13,805 bases of DNA. Origin: CAYHZL01 sp964361075 (GTDB lineage Bacteria > Bacteroidota > Ignavibacteria > UBA10030 > UBA8401). Below the pieces are notes generated by a model. The model searched no databases, had not been told where the DNA came from, and saw nothing but the letters and a program-made list of their open reading frames with translations. The position numbers were made by a program, and so were the translations under genes. The stretch is taken from contig CAYHZL010000089.1 in assembly GCA_964361075.1 (NCBI GenBank), forward strand, positions 1-13,805, read 5' to 3'. Numbering within the stretch: the first letter of the stretch is position 1; the number at the start of each line of letters is the position of its first letter. Of this stretch, positions 1 to 5,952 are shown one piece after another.

Positions 1-60
1 GCATGACGGCATTACTTTGTTAGGCAGTTATTTTTTCTGCGTAACATCAGTTAATCATCA

Positions 61-843
61 ATGCGGTTCAATGCGATGAAGAAAAATAATTCCGTAGAAA
101 AAATTCAAGGTATCGTTCGCTACCATCGTAATATTAAAGGCGAAGGTTTGAAGTATGCGCGCACTATTATTGTAATTCTTCCTTCTTCATATACTCAAGC
201 AACACACAAACGATATCCCGTTTTGTATATGCATGACGGACAAAATATTGCAGATCCAAAAACTGCGTTCAAAGCTCGTGATTGGCGCATTGATGAAACC
301 GTAGCGGCACTATCAGCCGGAAAAAAAATTTCCGAAATAATCATAGTCGGCATCTTTCATTCGACTGATAGAACGGAAGAATATTCCGATAGCGAACGTG
401 GCAGGGCGTATGCAAAATTTCTTGTAGAAAAAATAAAACTATTGGTTGATTCAACCTATCGGACAAAGCCGCAACGCAAACATACAGCGATATTAGGTTC
501 ATCAATGGGTGCGCTTGTTTCAATGTTGATTGTATGGTGGTATCCGAAAAAATTTTCAATGGTCGGATGTATGTCGCCTGCTTTTTGGTATAATGATGAA
601 AAAATACTTCGTGTGTTGCATGAATACACCGGCACTAAAAAAAATATCAAAATATATTTAGATTGTGGCGGACGGGAAAAGGAATTGATCTCAGGGTATC
701 AAAGTATGGTCGTACTTTTAAGCAGGATGGGATACAAACAGGGAAAAGATTTAGAATATCATTTCGAAAAAAATGGAGTTCACAACGAACGTGCGTGGGC
801 AAAACGTGCGTGGCGACCGTTGTTGTTTATGTTTGGAAAATAA
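61..843 (+). CDS. Putative alpha/beta-hydrolase esterase (esterase D / enterobactin-esterase-like)
   Basis: A 260-residue soluble protein of the putative-esterase family (alpha/beta hydrolase; relatives include Fes, IroE and esterase D). Visible landmarks are the strand and turn YPVLYMHDGQN at about residues 52-62, a nucleophile elbow GSSMG at 146-150 (Ser148), a probable acid in the DCGGRE segment (Asp201 or Glu206) and a late histidine at 241 in GVHNERAW. The triad is therefore complete in order and spacing. I see no signal peptide, so it is probably cytoplasmic. The substrate cannot be read from sequence; family members cleave ester bonds of siderophores, S-formylglutathione or xylan side chains. 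The start is uncertain: ATG at 61 or ATG at 76, neither with a convincing ribosome binding site. It converges on purE, with a fold-back element between them. Confidence 0.85.
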   Translation: MRFNAMKKNNSVEKIQGIVRYHRNIKGEGLKYARTIIVILPSSYTQATHKRYPVLYMHDGQNIADPKTAFKARDWRIDETVAALSAGKKISEIIIVGIFHSTDRTEEYSDSERGRAYAKFLVEKIKLLVDSTYRTKPQRKHTAILGSSMGALVSMLIVWWYPKKFSMVGCMSPAFWYNDEKILRVLHEYTGTKKNIKIYLDCGGREKELISGYQSMVVLLSRMGYKQGKDLEYHFEKNGVHNERAWAKRAWRPLLFMFGK

Positions 844-875
844 AACGCCGGAAAGTAATATCTGCAATTTACTAT

Positions 876-1049
876 CTGAGACATCTGAAAAATTGATTGT
901 CTATTGTCATTCTGATCCGCCAAAGGCGGAGAAGAATCTTTCTTTTGATATTGAGTTGAAAAACGAGATTCTTCCGTTCGCCGCGGCGAATGGAACTCGT
1001 CGCTCCGCTTCTCGGAATGACATTGATGTAAGATTTTTCAGATGTCTCT
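876..1049. mobile_element. MITE-like fold-back element with 9-bp flanking duplication
   Basis: The 16-bp sequence GAGACATCTGAAAAAT (878-893) recurs exactly in inverse at 1033-1048. Inside lie further matching arms: TGTCATTC (905-912) against GAATGACA (1015-1022), and GAAGAATCT (931-939) against AGATTCTTC (966-974). There is also a small hairpin TCCGCC-AAA-GGCGGA (916-930) and the palindrome at 977-990. The 9-mer ATTTACTAT occurs immediately outside on both sides (867-875 and 1050-1058), as expected of a target-site duplication, although the last one or two bases at the two ends differ (CT left, T right). It carries no coding capacity. Lying between two convergent genes, it could also act as a bidirectional terminator. 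The end CTGAGA and 9-bp duplication recall IS4-family IS10/IS50-type elements; that link is inference. Confidence 0.65.
977..990. repeat. 14-bp palindrome TTCGCCGCGGCGAA, copy 1
   Basis: A perfect palindrome inside the right half of the fold-back element downstream of purE. The same 14-mer recurs at 2792-2805 and 11351-11364, with a one-mismatch copy at 2841-2854. All four copies are intergenic. Confidence 0.8.
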
Positions 1050-1530
1050 ATTTACTATTTTTCCCCATAGATTCTTTCCCCATCATTTTTTTATACGCAA
1101 TTATTTTTTTAAATAACGAAGCATTATGTATTGCAAGCATTTGTACAGCCAGCAATCCGGCATTTTTTCCGCCTCCGATAGCTACTGTTGCAACCGGTAC
1201 ACCGCCCGGCATTTGTGCAATGGAAAGAAGTGAATCTAATCCGTTCAACGATTTTGTTTTAATCGGCACGCCGATAACAGGGAGCGGAGTATGTGATGCC
1301 GTCATACCGGGAAGATGTGCAGCGCCTCCCGCACCTGCGATGATGAGTTTCAATCCGCGTGCGTGCGCTGTTGATGCGTACCGCGTCATAACATGTGGTG
1401 TGCGGTGTGCTGAAACAATTTTTACTTCAAACGAAACGCAAAATGCTTTCAAGATATCTGCAGCTTCCTGCATAGTGGGTAAATCGGAATCGCTGCCCAT
1501 GATGATGCCAACAACAGGTTTTGTTTTCAT
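1048..1530 (-). CDS. purE: N5-carboxyaminoimidazole ribonucleotide mutase PurE
   Basis: Class I PurE, 160 residues, the normal length. It converts N5-CAIR made by PurK into CAIR in de novo purine synthesis in the cytoplasm, normally as an octamer. Signatures are GSDSDLP (12-18, phosphate binding), SAHRTP (40-45, catalytic His42), GAGGAAHLPGM (66-76) and the SIAQMPGGVPVATV segment (103-116). Its ATG overlaps the purK TGA in an ATGA arrangement, so the two are probably translated together; purK is the upstream gene, the reverse of the E. coli order. The TAG stop lies at the very edge of the fold-back insert: its T is in the flanking duplication and its AG in the insert or junction. The extreme C-terminus (MMGKESMGKNSK) may thus have been set by the insertion. 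Confidence 0.96.
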   Translation of the reverse strand: MKTKPVVGIIMGSDSDLPTMQEAADILKAFCVSFEVKIVSAHRTPHVMTRYASTAHARGLKLIIAGAGGAAHLPGMTASHTPLPVIGVPIKTKSLNGLDSLLSIAQMPGGVPVATVAIGGGKNAGLLAVQMLAIHNASLFKKIIAYKKMMGKESMGKNSK

Positions 1531-2663
1531 AATGAAATTTTCTTTGCAATAGTTTGTGTCTGATGAAGAATTGTTTTGAGATCAGTTCCCAGCATTGTGA
1601 TATGTCCCATCTTTCGTCCTTCACGCGAATGTGTTTTTCCATAGACGTGGAGATGAACATTATTGTTGTGTAACACCGCGCGATGCGTTTCAGGCAGCGG
1701 CGATTGTTTTTTCTTGCCAAGAAGATTAACCATCACTGCGTACGGTTGTACCATTGCCGCCGAACCGAGCGGCGCATTGAACACGGCACGAATATGGTTT
1801 TCAAATTGCGATGTTACACATGCTTCAATAGTGTAATGACCGGAATTGTGCGGACGAGGCGCCATTTCGTTGACAAGAATATTTCCATCGGTAGTTAAAA
1901 ACATTTCAACACCAAAAATTCCATAACCATGTACAGCTTCAACTGATGCCACAGCGATTTTACCGGCAATGCGTGCAATGCGCTTTTTGATTTGCGCCGG
2001 TGCGATGACCGTATGGCAGATATGATTTTTTTGAATTGTTTGCACAACAGGATACACCACTGTTTCTTTTTTTGTGCGTGCAACCATGACAGCAAGTTCC
2101 ATTGTGAAGTGAACAAACTTTTCTGCCATCAACGATGCATGGCGGGACGAAAGTTTTTCATGAGCGAGGAGAAAATCTTTGTTGGTACGAATAAGTGCGT
2201 TGCCATAGCCGTCGTATCCCATCTTGCGCGACTTTAAAATAAACGGTACGCCGAGTTCGTTTTTTATGGAAACAAAAGTAGTATGACTATCAACTTTAAT
2301 GAAACGTGGAACGGGAATATTATTGCGTTCCAATGTTTCTTTTTGAATAAGTTTATCCTGAATATGTGAAATAGTATATGATGACGGAAAGACCGGTTTG
2401 CCAAGCGATTCTAAAAATTCGATACGATGAAAATCTACAAATTCATTTTCGAGTGTAATAGCATCGCACGTTGCGGCAAACTGTTTCAGCAGTGTATCGT
2501 CATGCACCCAACCGATAAATTCGTTATGAGTAAGTTGCCCTGCCGGAGAATATTTTTCTTTTTCTAAAATTGCAACTGAACATCCGAGGCGATATGCCGC
2601 AGATGCAGACATTCGCGCAAGTTGCCCGCCACCAAGAATCCCGATACATACAGATTTTTTCAT
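1527..2663 (-). CDS. purK: N5-carboxyaminoimidazole ribonucleotide synthase PurK
   Basis: ATP-grasp enzyme of 378 residues that carboxylates AIR with bicarbonate and ATP to give N5-CAIR, the substrate of PurE. The N-terminal nucleotide-binding domain opens with GILGGGQLARM (8-18). The central ATP-grasp region shows PFILKSRKMGYDGYG and EKFVHFTMELAVMVAR, followed by VNEMAPRPHNSGHYTIEAC with the metal-binding Glu and the HNSGH signature. The C-terminal lobe has HVYGK and GRKMGHI, typical of PurK. The ATG at 2663 fits the family start; upstream bases show no strong Shine-Dalgarno sequence. It lies just downstream of a repeat-rich gap and forms a two-gene operon with purE. I could not identify a PurR-like operator or purine riboswitch upstream. 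Confidence 0.96.
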   Translation of the reverse strand: MKKSVCIGILGGGQLARMSASAAYRLGCSVAILEKEKYSPAGQLTHNEFIGWVHDDTLLKQFAATCDAITLENEFVDFHRIEFLESLGKPVFPSSYTISHIQDKLIQKETLERNNIPVPRFIKVDSHTTFVSIKNELGVPFILKSRKMGYDGYGNALIRTNKDFLLAHEKLSSRHASLMAEKFVHFTMELAVMVARTKKETVVYPVVQTIQKNHICHTVIAPAQIKKRIARIAGKIAVASVEAVHGYGIFGVEMFLTTDGNILVNEMAPRPHNSGHYTIEACVTSQFENHIRAVFNAPLGSAAMVQPYAVMVNLLGKKKQSPLPETHRAVLHNNNVHLHVYGKTHSREGRKMGHITMLGTDLKTILHQTQTIAKKISL

Positions 2664-2790
2664 GACAACAAGATAAGAAAAGTTTTTCGAAGTTAAAAAA
2701 TAATGTAACTATTCAGTGCTTTAAATGTATAGAACAATTTCCTGCTAAATCGCCGAGAAAAGCTTAACCACAATAGGCACAGTAGAACAC

Positions 2791-2806
2791 ATTCGCCGCG
2801 GCGAAT
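2791..2806. repeat. Palindrome TTCGCCGCGGCGAA, copy 2 (16 bp here)
   Basis: Extended to a 16-bp perfect palindrome by flanking A and T, as at 11350-11365. It follows a stretch (about 2764-2790) resembling the AACCACA-type intergenic repeat I recall from related genomes, and precedes the 2820-2936 fold-back. Confidence 0.75.
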
Positions 2807-2819
2807 CACCCCTCTTTAA

Positions 2820-2936
2820 TTCTCCCCCTTTTCCCGAAGGTTCGCCACGGCGAATGGCTTCGCCAGATGTTCCAATGGAATGGCGTTGCCACCTTCGGCA
2901 CAGGGGGAGAAAATTCCCTCCCCTAAAAGGGGAGGG
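2820..2936. repeat. Composite fold-back intergenic repeat
   Basis: The left arm at 2820-2840 (TTCTCCCCCT, then CCGAAGG) is imperfectly inverted at 2892-2911 (CCTTCGG, then AGGGGGAGAA). The loop holds a mutated copy of the 14-bp palindrome (TTCGCCACGGCGAA, 2841-2854) and a 35-bp segment at 2866-2900 that recurs inverted near 11438. A further perfect hairpin, CCCTCCCCT-AAA-AGGGGAGGG, occupies 2916-2936. There is no reading frame of note. The right flank of this repeat is interrupted by the MITE at 2945-3076 and resumes at 3088 with TGGGGTTG. Confidence 0.6.
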
Positions 2937-2944
2937 ATAAAGGG

Positions 2945-3076
2945 CAATGCTGTCAGGTTAAGAACGATTTAGTAGGACAGACATTCTTGTCTGTCCATAA
3001 TTATTTTAAAATGACAAGCAGGAATGCTTGTCCCACCCTATTCTTTAGAAATTTTTTCCTTAAGTTGACAGCATTG
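2945..3076. mobile_element. 132-bp MITE with 18-bp TIRs and perfect 11-bp TSD
   Basis: The left end CAATGCTGTCAGGTTAAG (2945-2962) matches the reverse complement of the right end (3059-3076) at 16 of 18 bases. GGGATAAAGGG sits directly against both ends (2934-2944 and 3077-3087), a perfect 11-bp target-site duplication. Removing the insert and one copy restores a continuous purine-rich repeat. Inside are two strong hairpins, GGACAGACA-TTCT-TGTCTGTCC (2975-2996) and GACAAGCA-GGAA-TGCTTGTC (3013-3032), separated by an AT-rich spacer. It encodes no protein, so it must have been moved by a transposase supplied elsewhere. The right-hand end, read inward as TCAACTTAAG, and the 11-bp duplication resemble the IS231 branch of the IS4 family as I remember it; this was not searched. 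Confidence 0.8.
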
Positions 3077-3198
3077 GGGATAAAGGGTGGGGTTGTTTTT
3101 GCTGAGTAGTTAAAAAATAATTGCTATTATTACCTTCCTTGCTTCTTGTATTATTTATTAATATCATCACCTATGTAATTATCGAAAGAATAGTTTCT

Positions 3199-3867
3199 AT
3201 GGAGACAAGAAGCGAACAATGTAAGAAAAATGTCTGGATTGTTGATGACGATGCCTTATTTCGTGAATCGTTAGCAGATTTAATAAATATGAGCGAACTG
3301 CTGCATTGTGAAAAAAATTTTTCAGTCTGCGAACATGCGCTCACAGCATTGCAGACAGATTCGCCGCCAGATATATTTTTATTGGATATCGGATTGCCGG
3401 GGATGAGCGGCATTGAAGGAATTACATCTATTCGATCTCTTTCACCAGCAACACAAGTAATTATTTTAACCGGAACTGATGATGATGATAAAATATTTGA
3501 AGCATTGTGTAATGGAGCGTTTGGTTATCTTTTAAAATCTTCAAAGATGGAACGACTGCTTGAAGAAATTGAAGGTGCGGTGAATGGTGGTGCACCACTC
3601 AGTCCGCAAATCGCTCGCCGGGTAATGGAAATGTTTTCTCATCGAGACGATCCAAAATCTAATTATGATTTAACAATCAGGGAAACAGAAATTTTACAAT
3701 GTATGGTTCAGGGTTTGTCTAAAAAACAAATTGCTGAAAAACTTATCGTAAGTGCCCACACGGTAGATTCCCACCAAAGAAATATATATCTCAAACTGCA
3801 AGCTCACTCTCTCGCCCAAGTGGTAGCCAAGGCTGTTTCAGAAAAACTCGTCATAATTGACCAATAA
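3199..3867 (+). CDS. NarL/FixJ-type response regulator (REC + LuxR HTH)
   Basis: A 222-residue two-component response regulator. The receiver domain (about 10-128) has the acidic pocket Asp16-Asp18 in VWIVDDD, the phosphoacceptor Asp63 in LLDIGLPGMSG, the switch Thr91 in VIILTGT and Lys113 in GYLLKS. The LuxR-type helix-turn-helix (about 157-215) begins LTIRETEIL and carries the recognition segment VSAHTVDSHQRNIYLKL. On phosphorylation it should dimerise and bind promoter DNA. The frame stays open upstream to a TTG at 3121, but the extra 26 residues are hydrophobic and unlike receiver N-termini, so I chose ATG 3199. No sensor kinase or obvious target lies nearby, making it an orphan here. Repeat-rich gaps on both sides suggest it is a single-gene transcription unit. 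Confidence 0.93.
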   Translation: METRSEQCKKNVWIVDDDALFRESLADLINMSELLHCEKNFSVCEHALTALQTDSPPDIFLLDIGLPGMSGIEGITSIRSLSPATQVIILTGTDDDDKIFEALCNGAFGYLLKSSKMERLLEEIEGAVNGGAPLSPQIARRVMEMFSHRDDPKSNYDLTIRETEILQCMVQGLSKKQIAEKLIVSAHTVDSHQRNIYLKLQAHSLAQVVAKAVSEKLVIIDQ

Positions 3868-3901
3868 TAGCCATCTGTACCCCAAAAATGCATTTAAAAA
3901 C

Positions 3902-3915
3902 CACGCGATCGCGTG
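3902..3915. repeat. 14-bp palindrome CACGCGATCGCGTG
   Basis: A perfect palindrome 34 bases after the response-regulator stop. It contains GCGATCGC, the core of the cyanobacterial HIP1 octamer, but occurs once only here, so HIP1 identity is not supported. With no T-run after it, it does not look like a terminator. Confidence 0.4.
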
Positions 3916-3961
3916 ATTGCGGATGCCCTTGCGTTCTATTATATTTATATCACTATTTTTA

Positions 3962-4074
3962 GCACATCTCTAAAAACCTTCAAGGTTTATCTTGACCAAA
4001 TTTTGTGATGTTAAAATTTTATGGTACATCTCAAAAAAAACTTTGAAGGTTTCGTAACTAGTTTTTAGAAGTGC
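3962..4074. repeat. Imperfect fold-back element
   Basis: The outer arms GCACATCTCTAAAAAC (3962-3977) and GTTTTTAGAAGTGC (4061-4074) are inverted copies with a two-base gap. Inner parts include the palindrome AAACCTT-C-AAGGTTT (3974-3988) and a related CTTTGAAGGTTT (4041-4052), plus a direct repeat ACATCTC at 3964 and 4026. I see no flanking duplication and no coding potential. Confidence 0.5.
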
Positions 4075-4087
4075 CCTTTAATAAAAA

Positions 4088-4146
4088 CTGCTTGCAAAAG
4101 AATTCGATTTCTGCGGTGCAAGCAGGGGAGTGCACCGTAGAAATTG
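4088..4146 (+). promoter_or_regulatory. Two mutually exclusive hairpins in a 5' leader
   Basis: CTGCTTGCA (4088-4096) can pair perfectly with TGCAAGCAG (4117-4125). The overlapping segment ATTTCTGCGGTGCA (4107-4120) can instead pair with TGCACCGTAGAAAT (4131-4144) at 13 of 14 positions, the exception being G opposite T. The shared bases 4117-4120 cannot do both. The second stem ends 26 bases before a strong AAGGAGG (4171-4177) serving the ATG at 4184. The layout resembles a switching leader; a pair of decayed repeats is the alternative. It does not match a riboswitch class I recognise. Confidence 0.35.
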
Positions 4147-4183
4147 TTTTACCTATCGATAATCATTCATAAGGAGGCAATGT

Positions 4184-4441
4184 ATGAGCTGCACTAAATG
4201 TGGAAATTTATTTACACCTCATCATAATAATAGTTTATTGTTTTTTTCTCTCGCAGTAATTGCATTTGTTTTTGGTGTCGCATTGCTTACACTTCCATTC
4301 GAGCTTTTTTTTATCATTGCTGTCGTAGAATTAGTTGCTTTGAACTATATTGAAAAACAAATGAGATTGTTTGAAGGGAAAGAATATCGGTGCCCTAATT
4401 GTGGTTACACTAAGAACACAATATATCAACCGATACTATGA
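4184..4441 (+). CDS. Small membrane protein with split zinc ribbon
   Basis: An 85-residue protein of unknown function. Two cysteine pairs, CTKC at 3-6 and CPNCG at 70-74, flank two hydrophobic membrane segments (about 18-37 and 39-55). The fold would be a membrane hairpin with both ends on the same side bringing four cysteines together to bind a metal, presumably zinc. The start is well supported by AAGGAGG at 4171-4177, six bases before the ATG and the best ribosome binding site in the window. Its stop overlaps the ATG of a short downstream frame (ATGA). No neighbour hints at a role; the leader at 4088-4146 may control it. Confidence 0.75.
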   Translation: MSCTKCGNLFTPHHNNSLLFFSLAVIAFVFGVALLTLPFELFFIIAVVELVALNYIEKQMRLFEGKEYRCPNCGYTKNTIYQPIL

Positions 4442-4674
4442 AAGGTTCTTCTCCATTTCCGCTTTTTCCCGACAAGAAACATTGTACCACGAAGGATATC
4501 GGCTGCAGAACAATTGTTGAATGTGCCGAAAAAAATGTTTTCGATTGTAAGCATGTTGTTTTTTTTGAAAAAAAATTTTTATGCACGAATCCAGTGTACC
4601 TTGATAAAGGACGAAGTGGAAAAGAGACTGTTGATGGGAATGATAATAACGAAGAAAAATTAGAAGGATGTTGA
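4438..4674 (+). CDS. Doubtful short Cys-containing ORF
   Basis: A 78-residue frame whose ATG overlaps the preceding TGA in an ATGA arrangement typical of coupled genes. It has five cysteines scattered along its length, no hydrophobic segment, no signal peptide and a polar, acidic tail ending EEKLEGC. Its last 15 bases overlap the 3' end of the convergent flavoprotein gene. I recognise no family and the composition is not clearly protein-like, so it may be chance. The overlap with its upstream neighbour is the only positive evidence. Confidence 0.3.
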   Translation: MKGSSPFPLFPDKKHCTTKDIGCRTIVECAEKNVFDCKHVVFFEKKFLCTNPVYLDKGRSGKETVDGNDNNEEKLEGC

Positions 4675-5952
4675 TGTAACCGGTTGTTGATTCTTTTGCA
4701 AAAACTCTTTTCCTGCGCTTTCGCCTGCCACAAATCCCGAAGAAAATGCTGCTTGTAAATTAAATCCACCGACCGGTCCGGCGATATCAAGCACTTCGCC
4801 GCAACAATATAAACCATTCACAATTTTTGAACGCATCGTTGTTGCATCAACTTCGTGCAAAGCAATTCCGCCTGCAGTAACTTCACCACGATCAATATCA
4901 ATGTGTTGTACGGAGCCGATGTTCCATTGTTTTAATGTTTGCGCAATGAGAATGCGTTCATTTTTTTTAAGTTGATGTAATTTCGTTGCAGCATCAATGT
5001 TCAACCGGCTTAAAAAAAATGGAGCGAGTCGTTGTGGAATCATCTGCTCGAGTAGTGTAAGTATAACGCGTGTGCCATGTGTTTGAATTTCATCGTGAAT
5101 CATTTTTTCCACTTCCTGCACAGAGTATTCCGAAAAGAAATCAACATGCACGGAAACGATATTTCCTTTTTCAAATTCAATGAAAGTATCTTTGCTTACT
5201 TCCAATGCTGCAGGTCCGGAAATTCCAAAGTGAGTGAACAACACATCGCCGTGCCACTCAGCAATAATTTTATTTTTTGCAATTGCTTGTAATGTGCAAT
5301 CACGAATGGCGACGCCTTGAAATTCTCTTGGCGGAATTGGTGAAAGGATAATTGGTGCGAGCGCGGGGCGAAGCGGAACGATTGTATGTCCTAAATGTTC
5401 TGCCCACGTAAATCCGTCGCCTGTGGTGCCGGTTTTTTTGTATGAAATTCCACCGGCAGCAAGAATAATGTGGCGAGAAGGAATGATCTCGTTCTGTACG
5501 CACACGCCGCAGACACCTTGCTCATCGCGCAGAATATTTTGCACTGTCGAGGAAAGTTGAATGGCAACACCGGCTTTTTCCATTGCACGACGAAACGCAT
5601 GTACGACATCGCCTGCCTTTTCGCTTGCTGGAAAAATTTTTCCGTTCACACGTTCTTCCGTCTCAACTCCGAATGTGTGCAGCAATTCAATTACATCTGT
5701 ATTGGTGAAACTATACAAGGCGTGTTTTAAAAATCTCGATTCGTTGATCTGAAAGTGCTGCAGAAGTTTTTCTGTCGTACCGCTGTGGGTGATGTTGCAT
5801 TTTCCGCCGCCGGAAATGAGAAGTTTGATACCAAGTCGCGGATTTTTTTCGAGAAGCAGAACACGTGCGCCCAACAATGCTGCGCGCCATGCGGCAATCA
5901 TTCCTGCTGCACCGCCGCCGATCACTATAATTTGTTGATTTGAAGAATTCAC
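4660..5952 (-). CDS. HI0933/BaiN-family FAD-dependent oxidoreductase
   Basis: A cytoplasmic flavoprotein of 430 residues of the HI0933-like (YhiN/BaiN) family. The Rossmann motif IVIGGGAAGM lies at 9-18, with the acidic end of the second strand at LLLEK (32-36). The family hallmark SGGGKCNITH follows at 47-56, and near the C-terminus GLYCCGEVLDIAGPVGGFNLQ forms the second FAD contact. Clostridial BaiN acts on bile-acid intermediates, but most members have no known substrate, so none is assigned. I chose GTG at 5952 rather than ATG at 5985: it gives a GTGA overlap with the upstream stop, has AGGAT upstream and starts close to the Rossmann motif as in relatives. It is probably co-translated with the outer-membrane protein gene, though a shared function is not evident. 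Confidence 0.92.
   Translation of the reverse strand: MNSSNQQIIVIGGGAAGMIAAWRAALLGARVLLLEKNPRLGIKLLISGGGKCNITHSGTTEKLLQHFQINESRFLKHALYSFTNTDVIELLHTFGVETEERVNGKIFPASEKAGDVVHAFRRAMEKAGVAIQLSSTVQNILRDEQGVCGVCVQNEIIPSRHIILAAGGISYKKTGTTGDGFTWAEHLGHTIVPLRPALAPIILSPIPPREFQGVAIRDCTLQAIAKNKIIAEWHGDVLFTHFGISGPAALEVSKDTFIEFEKGNIVSVHVDFFSEYSVQEVEKMIHDEIQTHGTRVILTLLEQMIPQRLAPFFLSRLNIDAATKLHQLKKNERILIAQTLKQWNIGSVQHIDIDRGEVTAGGIALHEVDATTMRSKIVNGLYCCGEVLDIAGPVGGFNLQAAFSSGFVAGESAGKEFLQKNQQPVTSTSF

Noticed and set aside
1..60. Possible 3' end of an upstream gene
   Set aside because: Two frames are open from the left edge (one stopping at 23, one at 79), but the fragments are too short to recognise and neither shows a motif.
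773..1552. 259-codon + strand frame spanning the esterase end, the fold-back insert and purE
   Set aside because: It is antisense to a well-supported purE and crosses an insertion; the translation has no family character.
2760..3110. CRISPR-like array in the repeat-rich gap
   Set aside because: Repeats are inverted, of different families and irregularly spaced; there is no uniform repeat-spacer pattern and no cas gene.
3121..3198. TTG-initiated hydrophobic extension of the response regulator
   Set aside because: Receiver proteins of this family start just before the VWIVDDD strand. The extra segment has no ribosome site and runs back to the repeat region; ATG 3199 is preferred.
3905..3912. 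GCGATCGC as a HIP1 repeat indicating cyanobacterial origin
   Set aside because: A single occurrence in 13.8 kb; HIP1 is defined by abundance, and the gene content is not cyanobacterial.
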